This document shows, in pieces, positions 43,474 to 52,548 of a stretch of 56,131 nt of DNA. Position numbers and translations under genes: made by a program. Source of the stretch: Chloroflexi bacterium OHK40 (GTDB lineage: Bacteria > Chloroflexota > Chloroflexia > Chloroflexales > Chloroflexaceae); the NCBI GenBank assembly GCA_004367505.1, contig SFCB01000172.1:1-56131 (forward strand), in the 5' to 3' direction. The notes beneath the pieces were generated by a model, which saw only the letters and a program-made list of their open reading frames with translations, made no database searches and was not told where the DNA came from. How positions within the stretch are numbered: position 1 is the stretch's first letter; each line of letters begins with the position of its first letter.

Positions 43474-44655
43474 ATGCTGTCGGAGCACACCAGCCTCAAC
43501 GCCGAAAACCCGGCGGCCCTGCTCTGGGCGCGCAACGAGCAACTGGCGCGAGAGTTACAGGTGCGGGAGGAGTTTCTTGCCGGCGTCAGCCACGAACTGC
43601 GCACGCCCCTGAACGCGATACTCGGCATCGCGGAACTCCTCCAGGACGGCCACTACGGGCAACTGACCGAGCACCAGCAGAGCCCGGTGGCAATGATCGT
43701 TCGAAATAGCTACCACTTGCTCGCGCTGATTAACGATCTGCTCGACCTCGCGAAGATCGAGGCGGGGCGCGAAGAGCTGGAACTGGCCCCGGTAATGCCA
43801 GGCGATCTCTGCCGCAATGCGCTGGAGATCGTGCAGGCAAGCGCCACCACCGCCCAGGTACAGCTCCGCGAGCACTGGCCCAGGACCATGCCGAGCATCC
43901 AGGGCGATGGCAGGCGCCTGCTCCAGATTCTGGTGAACCTGCTCGGCAATGGGGTCAAATTCACCCCTGAGGGCGGCGAGGTGGGCCTCGAATATTGCCT
44001 CGATTCCGACGGCACAGCCCGTTTCTGCGTCTGGGATACGGGCATCGGCATCACGCCGGCGCAACAGGAGCGACTCTTCCGGAGCTTTGCCCAGGTAGAG
44101 ACGGCACTCAGCCGGCGCACCCCCGGCACCGGGCTGGGCCTGGCGCTGGTGGCACGGCTCACGCGGATGCACGGCGGGAGTGTAGCCCTGGCGAGCGCGC
44201 CAGGAAGCGGCAGCCGCTTCAGCATCGCCCTGCCCGCCCACGGGCTCGTCCCTGCCGGCCCAGCCGTGCTTGCCCCACCGGCCAGCCCAACCGTGCTGGT
44301 GATCGACGACTATGGCCCGACCGCCGCGCTCACGGCCGCCCAGCTCGAAAGGGCAGGTTTCGCCTGCACGGGCGCGGGGAGTGTGGCCGCAGCCAACGCC
44401 CTCGCCGCCGAGCAGCCACCGCTGGCCGCCGTGGTAACGCCGCCAATGGGCGACCACCAGGGCGCCGCGACGCTCCGCGAGCTGCGGGCCGGCCCCCTCG
44501 CCGCCACACCGCTGGTGCTGGTTGGTGCCGTCGCCCTGCACGATAGCGCCGCGCGGGCACAGGCCGCCGGCGCCGACGCCTACCTCACGCATCCACTGGC
44601 CTCCGGCACGCTCGTGGCGGTGCTGCACGAATTACTGCGGAACAGGGCTCATTGA
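43474..44655 (+). CDS. Soluble histidine kinase fused to a degenerate receiver
   Basis: A 393-residue protein. After a 30-residue coiled lead comes HisKA with the phospho-His in GVSHELRTPLNAILG (His40). The HATPase follows, with N box NLLGNGVKFTPEGG, G1 DTGIGI and G2 GTGLGLAL. A C-terminal receiver-like domain (about 270-390) keeps the acidic pair in VLVIDDYGP. It lacks the phospho-acceptor Asp (the site reads AAVVTPPM), the Thr/Ser (VGA) and the Lys (LTHPL). There is no sensor or membrane domain, so input must come from a partner. No response regulator is adjacent. Confidence 0.88.
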   Translation: MLSEHTSLNAENPAALLWARNEQLARELQVREEFLAGVSHELRTPLNAILGIAELLQDGHYGQLTEHQQSPVAMIVRNSYHLLALINDLLDLAKIEAGREELELAPVMPGDLCRNALEIVQASATTAQVQLREHWPRTMPSIQGDGRRLLQILVNLLGNGVKFTPEGGEVGLEYCLDSDGTARFCVWDTGIGITPAQQERLFRSFAQVETALSRRTPGTGLGLALVARLTRMHGGSVALASAPGSGSRFSIALPAHGLVPAGPAVLAPPASPTVLVIDDYGPTAALTAAQLERAGFACTGAGSVAAANALAAEQPPLAAVVTPPMGDHQGAATLRELRAGPLAATPLVLVGAVALHDSAARAQAAGADAYLTHPLASGTLVAVLHELLRNRAH

Positions 44656-44790
44656 AGCCACGTTGGGCCTTCGGCACGCCGTAGACGCAGCACGCTGCCA
44701 AGCGCTGTCGGGCCGCCGTTGGGGCGCAGAGTGCGCCCCTGCGCATGCGACCAGAGGATGCTGGTGGTATCAAGCCCCCCTTGCACACCC

Positions 44791-44808
44791 GTGCTATAAT
44801 GACAGCAC
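44791..44808 (+). promoter_or_regulatory. Extended -10 with overlapping dyad before the radical SAM gene
   Basis: TGCTATAAT (44792-44800) is a TG-n extended, perfect -10. It is embedded in an inverted repeat GTGCT (44791-44795) and AGCAC (44804-44808), so a repressor bound there would block the promoter. Confidence 0.55.
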
Positions 44809-44833
44809 ACTTGTTTCACGAGTCGGGGGGGCG

Positions 44834-45994
44834 ATGAGCACGACCATCATCATGGAGCCGGATATCCAGCAAAAGCTGGCCATCCTCGGGGGCGAGGCCT
44901 CCGACGAAGTGACGGACGTGCCCGCGACCCAGAGCATCCAGCAGGGCATCAGGCACGCCACCGGCTTTATCTACGACGCCAAGCAAGAAGGCGGCGGCAC
45001 AACCAGGCTCTTCAAAGTTCTCCAAACGAATGCGTGTCGATTCGCGTGCAAATATTGTTACACATCCTGCGCGATCCGGCGCAAACGGACGACGTTTAAG
45101 CCTGACGAGTTGTCAACCACTTTTGTCTCGCTCCACCAGCGGCAGCGCGTTGACGGGCTCTTCCTCTCCTCGGGCATCGTGCCCGACGCCGACACAACGA
45201 TGGAGAAGATGCTCGCCACGGTTGAGCGGCTCCGGCTGAAGGAAGGCTATACCGGCTACATCCACCTCAAGCTCATTCCCGGGGCTGCCTACGACCTGAT
45301 CGCCCGGGCGGTGGAGCTGGCCGACCGGGTGAGCCTGAACCTTGAAGCGCCCAACGCCGAGCGTCTGGCGGCGCTGGCGCCGGACAAGGAGTTCACCGAG
45401 AGCATGTGGGGCCGGATGCGCTGGGCCAGCCAGCTGATAGGCCGGGCACGCCAGGAGGGCCGGCAAGCAGCACGGAGCCTGACTACGCAGTTCGTTGTCG
45501 GGGCCGTGGGCGAGAGCGACCGGGAGTTGTTAGAGACGGTGCAGCGGGCCCACCGCGAGCTGGGGCTCTGGCGGGCCTACTTCTCTGCCTTCCACCCGAT
45601 CGAGCGCTCGCCCCTGGCCGATCAGCCGGCTGAAGACCCGACCCGTGCATTGCGACTCTACCAGTCTGACTTTATGCTCCGGGACTATGGCTTCCGCTAC
45701 GATGAGCTGCCCTTTGACGAACAGGGGCTGCTGCCCCGCGACAAAACCCCCAAGCAAGCCTGGGCCGAGCGCAACCTGCACGAGCCGATCGAGCTGAACC
45801 GGGCGTCCCGCGAGCAACTGCTGCGTGTGCCCGGCATTGGCCCGAGGAGCGCCGATAGGATTATCGCGGCGCGGCGCGAGCGGCGCCTGCGCGATCTGAG
45901 CCAGCTTAAGGCGCTTGGTGTGACCACCAGCTGGGCGGCGCCCTATGTGCTCCTCGATGGGCGGTGGGCGGCGGTACAACTGCCGCTCTGGTGA
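44834..45994 (+). CDS. Putative DNA modification/repair radical SAM protein
   Basis: A 386-residue protein. The radical SAM iron-sulfur site is CRFACKYC (Cys 68, 72, 75), a C-x3-C-x2-C motif. A radical SAM barrel follows, with typical stretches GLFLSSGI and GYTGYIHLKLIPG. The C-terminal 60 residues form a helix-hairpin-helix DNA-binding unit (LLRVPGIGPRSADRIIAAR). This pairing defines the group annotated as putative DNA modification/repair radical SAM proteins; the reaction is not established. The start at 44834 is chosen by the family N-terminus and a G-rich upstream site. Its end overlaps the converging MscS gene by 52 bases. Confidence 0.9.
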   Translation: MSTTIIMEPDIQQKLAILGGEASDEVTDVPATQSIQQGIRHATGFIYDAKQEGGGTTRLFKVLQTNACRFACKYCYTSCAIRRKRTTFKPDELSTTFVSLHQRQRVDGLFLSSGIVPDADTTMEKMLATVERLRLKEGYTGYIHLKLIPGAAYDLIARAVELADRVSLNLEAPNAERLAALAPDKEFTESMWGRMRWASQLIGRARQEGRQAARSLTTQFVVGAVGESDRELLETVQRAHRELGLWRAYFSAFHPIERSPLADQPAEDPTRALRLYQSDFMLRDYGFRYDELPFDEQGLLPRDKTPKQAWAERNLHEPIELNRASREQLLRVPGIGPRSADRIIAARRERRLRDLSQLKALGVTTSWAAPYVLLDGRWAAVQLPLW

Positions 45995-47628
45995 AGCGGC
46001 GCGATCCCACCGAGCGCCCGCTGGGAGAGCACCACGTGTCGTGCCGCAGTCACCACGGCGGCCTCGGGCTGCATAGCGATCCGCTCGCGGTCGAAGGCCA
46101 GCTTGATCGCCAGGCGTAGCTCGCGGGCCATCTGCTCGTGGCGGCCAGGCTTGACCCTGGTGATGGTGCGAAGTGTGACGAAGCCGTCGCCAAACTCCTC
46201 GATACCCTGAACCACCGTCGGCTCCAGCACCTCGGAGAAGCGCTCGTCAAGCTCACGGCCGGTCTGCGCGATCACCCCAAAGACATGCTCAAGGTCGGCG
46301 TCGTCGCTCACGGTAAGCAACACCACCGCGTAGACGTAGCCCTTCGAGTAGTTGACGATCTCGCCGATCTGACCATTGCGCACCAGGTGCAGCTGGCCGT
46401 CTGCGCTCCGGATGCGCGTCGTGCGCACATCGATCATCTCAACCACTCCACGGGCATTGCCGGTCTCGATATAGTCCCCCACCAGAAACAGATTTTCGAA
46501 GAGGATAAAGAGCCCTGAGATCAGATCGGTGGTGACGGGCTGCGCGGCGAGGCCCACCACCAGGCCCACACCGCCCAGGGCAACCAGGATCGGCCCGATA
46601 TCGAAGCCCAGGGTCGCCAGGATCAGCAGGCCCCCGCCGAAGAACACCACGTACTGGGCGGCGCTCTTGAGCAGGGGAGCGAAGGTGAGCCGCTGCTGCC
46701 ACTGGGCGTCGCTCAAGTCGCCGCGCACCAGGAAGAAGGTGTTGACCAGGAGCTTGAGCACCTCGATCAGCACCAGGCCCAGGAAGACGATCCCGATCGC
46801 CTGGATGATGCGCGTTCCGTAGCCGGCCAGGCCGGCCAGCGGGCCGATCTGGGCCATCGCCAGGCTGATCGCCTGGACGTAGATGATGTACTGGAGCGCG
46901 CGGCTGAAGAGCGGCACCAGGCCCCGCAGATGGTCGTAGAACCGGTCGAGCTGCCGGTTGCGCAGGTAGTTCTCGCTCAGCGCATCGACGGTGTTGATAA
47001 TCGAGCTGAGCAGGCCCACCAGCATACGTCCGCCCTGCACGATCAGGAAGATCCGCAGGGCCAGGCTCAGTAGCGCGCTAGCGCCGGGGGGCAGGCCGAG
47101 CAAGCGCGCCACCGCGATCAGCACCAGCAACCAGACCCCGATCCGCAGTGTCTGGCGCAGCAGCCGGAAGAAGAAGGCCAGGCGCTCATCGCTGATGCGG
47201 ATCGCCTCGACGCGGCGCGCCTGGCGTTCGAGCAGTGGCAGGAGCCGATCCGCCAGCCTGAGGCCGTAGCGGGTGAGCGCCACCAGCGCGCCTGTCAGGG
47301 CCAGACCTACGGCGAGGCGCTGCCAGAACCCTGGTGGCAGCGCGGTAGTGAGCAGGGTGGTAGTGGCCGCGCGCACGCTGCCACCCTGGAGCATGATCGA
47401 GCCGTTGAAGATCAGCAGCGCGGCGGCGCAGAGTAAGAAGAGCAGCAGCATACCCGAGCGAAGCAGGCGCTGCAGCCGGACCATGTCGAGCCGCTCGGCG
47501 AAAGGCAGCCTGCCAGCGAGCCGGGCGAGCCGGATCAGCACGAAGGTCACGCCGCCGAAGAGCGCGGCCAGGCCAAAGAACTGGGCGACGCTGAGGAAGA
47601 TGTCGTTGAGCAGGGTGCTCGACTCCAT
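45943..47628 (-). CDS. MscS-family mechanosensitive channel with extra helices
   Basis: A 561-residue channel. About seven hydrophobic segments precede the MscS core. The core pore-lining helix region reads GVGLVVGLAAQPVTTDLISG, then FILFENLFLVGDYIE begins the beta domain, and VRNGQIGEIVNYSKGY matches the family beta-domain end. The C-terminal vestibule ends in a short polar tail. The start at 47628 fits the first helix; a longer in-frame upstream extension to 47793 looks non-coding. The ribosome site is weak. Its 3' end overlaps the radical SAM gene, so transcripts converge. Confidence 0.9.
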   Translation of the reverse strand: MESSTLLNDIFLSVAQFFGLAALFGGVTFVLIRLARLAGRLPFAERLDMVRLQRLLRSGMLLLFLLCAAALLIFNGSIMLQGGSVRAATTTLLTTALPPGFWQRLAVGLALTGALVALTRYGLRLADRLLPLLERQARRVEAIRISDERLAFFFRLLRQTLRIGVWLLVLIAVARLLGLPPGASALLSLALRIFLIVQGGRMLVGLLSSIINTVDALSENYLRNRQLDRFYDHLRGLVPLFSRALQYIIYVQAISLAMAQIGPLAGLAGYGTRIIQAIGIVFLGLVLIEVLKLLVNTFFLVRGDLSDAQWQQRLTFAPLLKSAAQYVVFFGGGLLILATLGFDIGPILVALGGVGLVVGLAAQPVTTDLISGLFILFENLFLVGDYIETGNARGVVEMIDVRTTRIRSADGQLHLVRNGQIGEIVNYSKGYVYAVVLLTVSDDADLEHVFGVIAQTGRELDERFSEVLEPTVVQGIEEFGDGFVTLRTITRVKPGRHEQMARELRLAIKLAFDRERIAMQPEAAVVTAARHVVLSQRALGGIAPLHQSGSCTAAHRPSRST

Positions 47629-48055
47629 TCCGGTTCGTCCCTGGGGTTGCCGCCACCCTGCGCCAGTGCCACCTGACGGTTGGCGCCGCAGGAGTGCTAC
47701 CGCGACGGCGTGGTAAGCGCGGGGTCTACCGCCGATCGATTCGGGCTGTCGAAGCGGGAGGATCTGGCATCTATTGTACAACCCCGGGCCCACCGCGCCC
47801 TGGCCAGCTGGTCAGGGTTGTGACGTAACCTCCTGGACATCCGCGCGGTGCCAGCCCCTCGCCCGCGCGAAAGGGAGGAGAACAGCGGCGCAGCATCCCG
47901 ACGCGGCCACAGCGATCGCCTGGGAGCCGTGGCCAGACGACCAGGCCCCGCGCACGTGGGGGCAGCCCCTGGCGCCGAGGCGGGCGGCCACGGGGCGCCC
48001 GTGCCGACCCATGCTTCACGCCCCTGCGGGGAGACTTCCAGCGCGTCAGCCAGCG
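47629..48055. other. Intergenic region, 427 bases
   Basis: A possible minus-strand -10 (TACAAT, plus-strand positions 47773-47778) could serve the MscS gene with a leader of about 140 bases. I see nothing else: no gene, repeat or strong hairpin. Confidence 0.4.
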
Positions 48056-48778
48056 CTAGCGGCGGCTCGATCGAGCGCCGCGTACTCCAGCGCCCACCAG
48101 ACCTCCATCATACACAGCGGCTCGGCAAGCCGCGCCGGTCAGCTCCTCGAAGCGGGCCAGGCGATAGCGAAGCGTATTGGCGTGGACCGCCAGGGCGCGG
48201 GCGGTGGGGCCGATCTGCTGGCCGTGAGCCTGGTACTGCCTCACGGTCTGTTCGAGCAGGGCCCCGAACGCGCCCTCGGCCTGGAGCGGAGCAAGGTAGC
48301 GTTGAAAAAGAAGCGCGCCAAGCTCCGGCTCGGCGACGATCGCCGCGTGCAGCGAGAGATCGTCGAGGCCGAAGGTTCCGACGCGGCGCATCCTGAGGGC
48401 CGCCTCGAGCACCCGGCTCGCCGTGGCGAAGGAGTGCTCGACGCGCTCGATCGGGCCAATCGCGCCCACCCCGATCGTCGCGCTGAGTGTACCGAGCGCC
48501 GGGCGCCGTGAAGCGATCCCGGCCACGTCGCCGTCGACGATGCCGACGAGGCAAGCGGCCCCTGGGGCACGGCAACTGAGCTCGATCTGGTGCTTGAGCG
48601 TCTCGACGGCACCAGGATCGCGCGTACGGGCGCGGAGGGCCAGGTAGCTGCGATCGAGGAGCAGCCCGTAGACCGGGCCACGGTTGTAGAGCTCGGCAGA
48701 TTCGATCGCGGCCCTGGGCATGCGGGTGATCGTCGCGCCGACCCTGCTCCACCGCTCCGCCGACCCGGACGCTGTCAT
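48056..48778 (-). CDS. Short PucR/CdaR-type transcriptional regulator
   Basis: A protein of 221-240 residues depending on the start (48721 or 48778; neither has a good ribosome site). The middle resembles the GGDEF-like region of PucR regulators. The C-terminal helix-turn-helix is clear: ALAVHANTLRYRLARFEELTG near residues 195-215. Full PucR proteins are 400-550 residues, so the N-terminal sensory domain is missing. It diverges from the acyl-CoA ligase unit and may regulate it. Truncation by rearrangement is possible. Confidence 0.72.
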   Translation of the reverse strand: MTASGSAERWSRVGATITRMPRAAIESAELYNRGPVYGLLLDRSYLALRARTRDPGAVETLKHQIELSCRAPGAACLVGIVDGDVAGIASRRPALGTLSATIGVGAIGPIERVEHSFATASRVLEAALRMRRVGTFGLDDLSLHAAIVAEPELGALLFQRYLAPLQAEGAFGALLEQTVRQYQAHGQQIGPTARALAVHANTLRYRLARFEELTGAACRAAVYDGGLVGAGVRGARSSRR

Positions 48779-48804
48779 CGCGCGGCTGCTCAGCGAGTGC
48801 GCCT

Positions 48805-49197
48805 ATGACTACCGCTCCCACATCGCCCTGGCCTGATGACCCGACCCTGCGGCGCTGGCGCGACGGGCTGAAGGAACACGTCGGCCTGAGTACGGTCGAG
48901 GTCGAGGCCCGGCAAGCCGCCCTGCTCCAGTTCTGCCGCGCCCATGGCTGCACGCCGGGGACCCTCGTGGCCGCCTGCCGCGACGGGCCGGAGCGCCTGC
49001 AGCGACAGGCCCACTACCTGACCCTGGCCAGCGCCTCCCCGGCCAGGCTGATCGTCCAGAGCTTCCTCATCCACAACGGCGTGAACGTCTTCGGCGAGAT
49101 TGTCTGTATGCCCGCCACCCCTGCCCAGGTGCGCGCCGAGCAGGGCGCCGGGTGGGTAGCCGCAGGCGCGGCACCCACGGGATACGATGATGACTGA
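48805..49197 (+). CDS. Small protein ahead of the acyl-CoA ligase gene
   Basis: A 130-residue protein, probably cotranscribed with the ligase because its end overlaps the ligase start by 11 bases. Its opening half (LRRWRDGLKEHVGLSTVEVE, then ALLQFCRAHG) has a helical pattern like the core-binding domain of tyrosine recombinases, but no catalytic domain follows. It may be a stand-alone DNA-binding remnant or an unrelated small protein. The start is uncertain and lacks a ribosome site. Confidence 0.55.
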   Translation: MTTAPTSPWPDDPTLRRWRDGLKEHVGLSTVEVEARQAALLQFCRAHGCTPGTLVAACRDGPERLQRQAHYLTLASASPARLIVQSFLIHNGVNVFGEIVCMPATPAQVRAEQGAGWVAAGAAPTGYDDD

Positions 49198-50769
49198 CGC
49201 TACTCCTACCCGGGGCACGGTTGTAGGGAAGCGCACCCTGCGCCGCCTGCTCGAGTACCGCGCGGCCACCACCCCCGACCGGCCTTTTGTGATCTTCGAC
49301 GACCTCGCCGGAGGGATCAGCCGGCTGACCTACGCCGAGTTCGATACCCAGGCCAACCGCGCCGCCCACGCCCTGCACGCCCTGGGGATCGGGCGCGGCG
49401 ACCGTGTCAACCTCCACCTCGACAACTGCATCGAGTTCCTGGCGCTCTGGTTCGGCGCGGCCAAACTCGGCGCCGTCATGATGCCGACCAACACCCTGGC
49501 GTCGATCGACGAACTGGCGTACCTGATCGACCACTCGCAGGCCCGGGTGATCGTCACCCACCCGGGGCACCTCGGCACCGCGGCGGAGCTACGCCGGCGT
49601 TGCCCGAGCGTCGCGCACGTCCTCGCCTGCGGTCCAGATGCCGCCCGCGCCGACGCCCCCGACCTGGCGGGACTCCTCGCCGCACAGCCCTCTGGCCCCC
49701 ACCAGTCACAGTTGGCCCGTCCGACGATGTTGCGATTATGTACACCTCGGGCACCACCGCGCGGCCCAAAGGGGTACGGGTGACGAACGCCAACTACATC
49801 TACGCCGGTGAGACAGTAGCCAGAGCGATCCGGCTCGGGCCCGATGACCGACACTACGTCGTGCTGCCGCTCTTCCACGCCAACGCCCAGTACTACTCGA
49901 CGCTCAGCGCCCTGGTGACCGGGGCGAGCCTCGCCGTGATGGCCCGCTTCAGCGCCAGCCGCTACTTCGAGCGCTGCATCGCCCACGGCTGCACCGTCGC
50001 CAGCCTCTTCGCCGCGCCCATCCGCATGATCCTCGCCCAGGAGCACCGGCCCGAGCACCGCGAGAATCAGCTGCGAGTGGTGCTGACGGCCCAGAACAAC
50101 ACCGTGGCCCAACTCGCCGAGTGGGCCGAGCGCTTCGGCGCACCCCTGCTCCAGCTCTACGGCATGACGGAGACAATGGGGCCGCCGCTGATGAACCCGC
50201 TTGACGACCAGCGCGACAACCAGTCGATCGGCATGCCCGCCCTGGGCTATGAGATCCGGCTGGTAGACGAGCACGGCGCCGACGTGGAGCCAGGCCAGGT
50301 TGGACAGATCCTGGTTCGCGGTATCCCGGGCTGGTCGATTACCCCTGGCTACTACCGCAACCCCGAGGCGACCGCGGCCACCATCCGCGATGGCTGGCTC
50401 TGGACCGGCGACAATGCCTACCAGGACGCCAACGGCTACTACCATTTTGTCGACCGCGCCAAAGACATGATCAAGCGCGCCGGGGAGAATGTGGCCGCCA
50501 GCGAGGTGGAGGCGGTGCTGCTCCAGCACCCCGCCGTCTTCGACTGCGCGGTGATCGGCGTGCCCGACCCGCTCCGCGATGAGGCGATCAAGGCCTTCGT
50601 AGTGCTGCGGCCTGGTACCACGGCGGATGTAGACGAACTGATCGCCTGGTGCCGCGAGCGTCTCGCGCGCTTCCGCGTGCCCGAACAGATCGAGTTCCGC
50701 AGCGAGCTCCCGCGCACCGCCGTAGGCAAGATCCAGAAGCACATCCTGCGGCAGCAAGGAACACCCTGA
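49187..50769 (+). pseudogene. Acyl-CoA ligase (ANL superfamily), frameshifted
   Basis: Two frames join to make a normal 520-residue AMP-forming ligase. Frame one (49187 to about 49700) has the N-domain start RTLRRLLEYRAATTPDRPF and GDRVNLHLDNCIEFL. Frame two begins near 49696 and has the P-loop YTSGTTARPKGV, then LYGMTETMGPP, DGWLWTGDNAYQD and the C-terminal Lys region PRTAVGKIQKH. The break lies in a run of five C (49696-49700); one more C restores the frame. The family resembles crotonobetaine/carnitine-CoA or medium-chain acyl-CoA ligases. A sequencing error is as likely as a real lesion. Confidence 0.87.
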
Positions 50770-50990
50770 CGCAGCCGCCCTCGTGGCCCCGGGCCTGCGG
50801 GAGCAGATTGCGCCACCCGCAGCCAGGGCGGATCCAACGCCGGCGGATTGCGCATCCTGAGGAGCGCGCAGCGCGGTATCGTAGGCGTGCGTGCTTCCCG
50901 TCGCGCTAACCTCCGCAGGATACTCACCCGCAGGGAGGTGGCTCAAGCCCTGCACCCGTAGCAGAACGGCATCGTGCCATGCGCGAGATC

Positions 50991-50999
50991 TGCTAGAAT
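50991..50999 (+). promoter_or_regulatory. Extended -10 upstream of the M20 peptidase gene
   Basis: TGCTAGAAT: a TG-n extension with TAGAAT (50994-50999), 34 bases before the ATG. The same nine bases occur at the cmk promoter. Confidence 0.55.
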
Positions 51000-51033
51000 C
51001 GGGGCTCCCATCCGCGTCTGTGGAGCGTCACCC

Positions 51034-52452
51034 ATGCAGAACGAAGCCCTGGAGTTTCTGGATGCCCGCGACGAACAGTTCGCCTTCCTTGCCCGCCAGA
51101 TCTGGGAGCGGCCCGAGATCGCTCAGGAGGAGCACTTCGCTGCGGCCCTGCTCGCCAACGAGCTCGAAGCGGCCGGCTTCAGGGTTGAGCGCGGCGTGGG
51201 CGCGCTGCCCACCGCCTTTGTTGCCAGCTGGGGCAGCGGTAGCCCCCGGATCGGCATCCTCGGCGAGTACGACGCCCTGCCCGGACTCTCGCAGCGCCTC
51301 AGTACCGAGCGCAGCCCCGTACAGCCCGGCGGCCCCGGGCACGGCTGTGGCCACAACCTCTTCGGAGTAGCCAGCCTCGGCGCCGCCCTGGCTGTCCGGG
51401 AACTGCTGCAGCGCCATGGCCTCGCCGGAACCATCCGCTACTACGGCTGCCCTGCTGAAGAGACCCTGGTGGGCAAGACCTTCATGGCCCGCGCAGGCGT
51501 CTTCGACGACCTCGACGCCGCCCTGGCCTGGCACCCCGGCGATATCAACAGCGTCTGGGCGGGCTCATCGCTGGCGATGAACTCGTTCAAAGTCAACTTC
51601 CACGGGCTCGCCTCCCATGCCGCGGTCGATCCGCACAATGGCCGCAGTGCCCTCGACGGCGTGCAACTGATGGACGTGGGCGTGAACTATCTGCGCGAGC
51701 ACATCATCCCCGAGGCCCGCATCCACAGCGTGATCACCAGCGGGGGCCAGGCGCCCAACGTGGTGCCGGCCTACGCCCAGATCTGGTACTTCGCGCGCGC
51801 GCCCCGGCGCGACCAGGTGGAGGCGATCTACGGCCGCATGCTCGACATTGCCAGAGGCGCCGCGCTGATGAGCGGCACCACCTGCGACGTGGAGTTCGTA
51901 ACCGGCTGCTACGAGTTACTGCCGAACACCACCCTCGCGCGCGTGATGTTCGAGAGTATGCAGGCGGCAGGCCCACTGAGCTTCACACCCGAGGAGCAGG
52001 CCTTCGCCCGGCAGCTCCAGGCCACCTTCGCGCCCGGCACGCTCGACCAGGCCTTCAACCTGACGCAGCGCCTCGTCCGCGAGGAGCTGGACCCGGCCTG
52101 GAAGGCGACGCCACTGTGGGAGCAGATCCTCCCCCACAGCGAAACGCCACCGACCCTCCCCGGCTCAACCGAGGTAGGCGACGTGAGCCAGATCACGCCT
52201 ACCGCCCAGCTCACCACCACCTGCTGGCCCCTGGGCACCCCCGGCCATAGCTGGCAGATCGTGGCCTGCTCAGGCTCAAGCATCGGCTTCAAAGGCATGC
52301 AGCTCGCCGCCAGGGCGCTCGCGCTAACGGCCCTCGACCTGTTCCGCAGGCCGGAGTTGCTGGCCGAGGCGAAGGCGGAGTTTACCCGCCGCAAGCAGGG
52401 CCGGCCCTACATCTCGCCGCTTCCGGAGGGCACCACCCCTCCACGGGTGTGA
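51034..52452 (+). CDS. M20-family amidohydrolase (AbgB-like)
   Basis: A 472-residue metal-dependent hydrolase of the M20D aminoacylase/AbgB group, which cleaves N-acyl or p-aminobenzoyl amino acids. Metal-binding residues are visible in GHGCGHNLFG, in the Glu pair of PAEETLVGK, and in AWHPGD. The dimerisation (lid) domain starts near AMNSFKVNFHGLASHAA. The start at 51034 has GGAG seven bases upstream and a close extended -10 promoter. The substrate is not decidable from sequence. Confidence 0.9.
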   Translation: MQNEALEFLDARDEQFAFLARQIWERPEIAQEEHFAAALLANELEAAGFRVERGVGALPTAFVASWGSGSPRIGILGEYDALPGLSQRLSTERSPVQPGGPGHGCGHNLFGVASLGAALAVRELLQRHGLAGTIRYYGCPAEETLVGKTFMARAGVFDDLDAALAWHPGDINSVWAGSSLAMNSFKVNFHGLASHAAVDPHNGRSALDGVQLMDVGVNYLREHIIPEARIHSVITSGGQAPNVVPAYAQIWYFARAPRRDQVEAIYGRMLDIARGAALMSGTTCDVEFVTGCYELLPNTTLARVMFESMQAAGPLSFTPEEQAFARQLQATFAPGTLDQAFNLTQRLVREELDPAWKATPLWEQILPHSETPPTLPGSTEVGDVSQITPTAQLTTTCWPLGTPGHSWQIVACSGSSIGFKGMQLAARALALTALDLFRRPELLAEAKAEFTRRKQGRPYISPLPEGTTPPRV

Positions 52453-52548
52453 ACCATCAGACCACCATGCACGTGGCCCGGCCCCTGCACGACGGCAGGG
52501 AGCGGGCCACATAGTGTCGCATATTCTTGTAGCAGCCGGCGCCCAGGC

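Noticed and set aside
48720-48836. 38-codon plus-strand ORF between the PucR-like regulator and the next gene
   Set aside because: No ribosome site. It overlaps the regulator start and the next gene, with no recognisable product.
49330-50955. 541-codon open frame on the minus strand opposite the acyl-CoA ligase
   Set aside because: It is longer than either ligase fragment, but its residues match no family and it is antisense to clear ANL motifs. High GC makes such shadows common.
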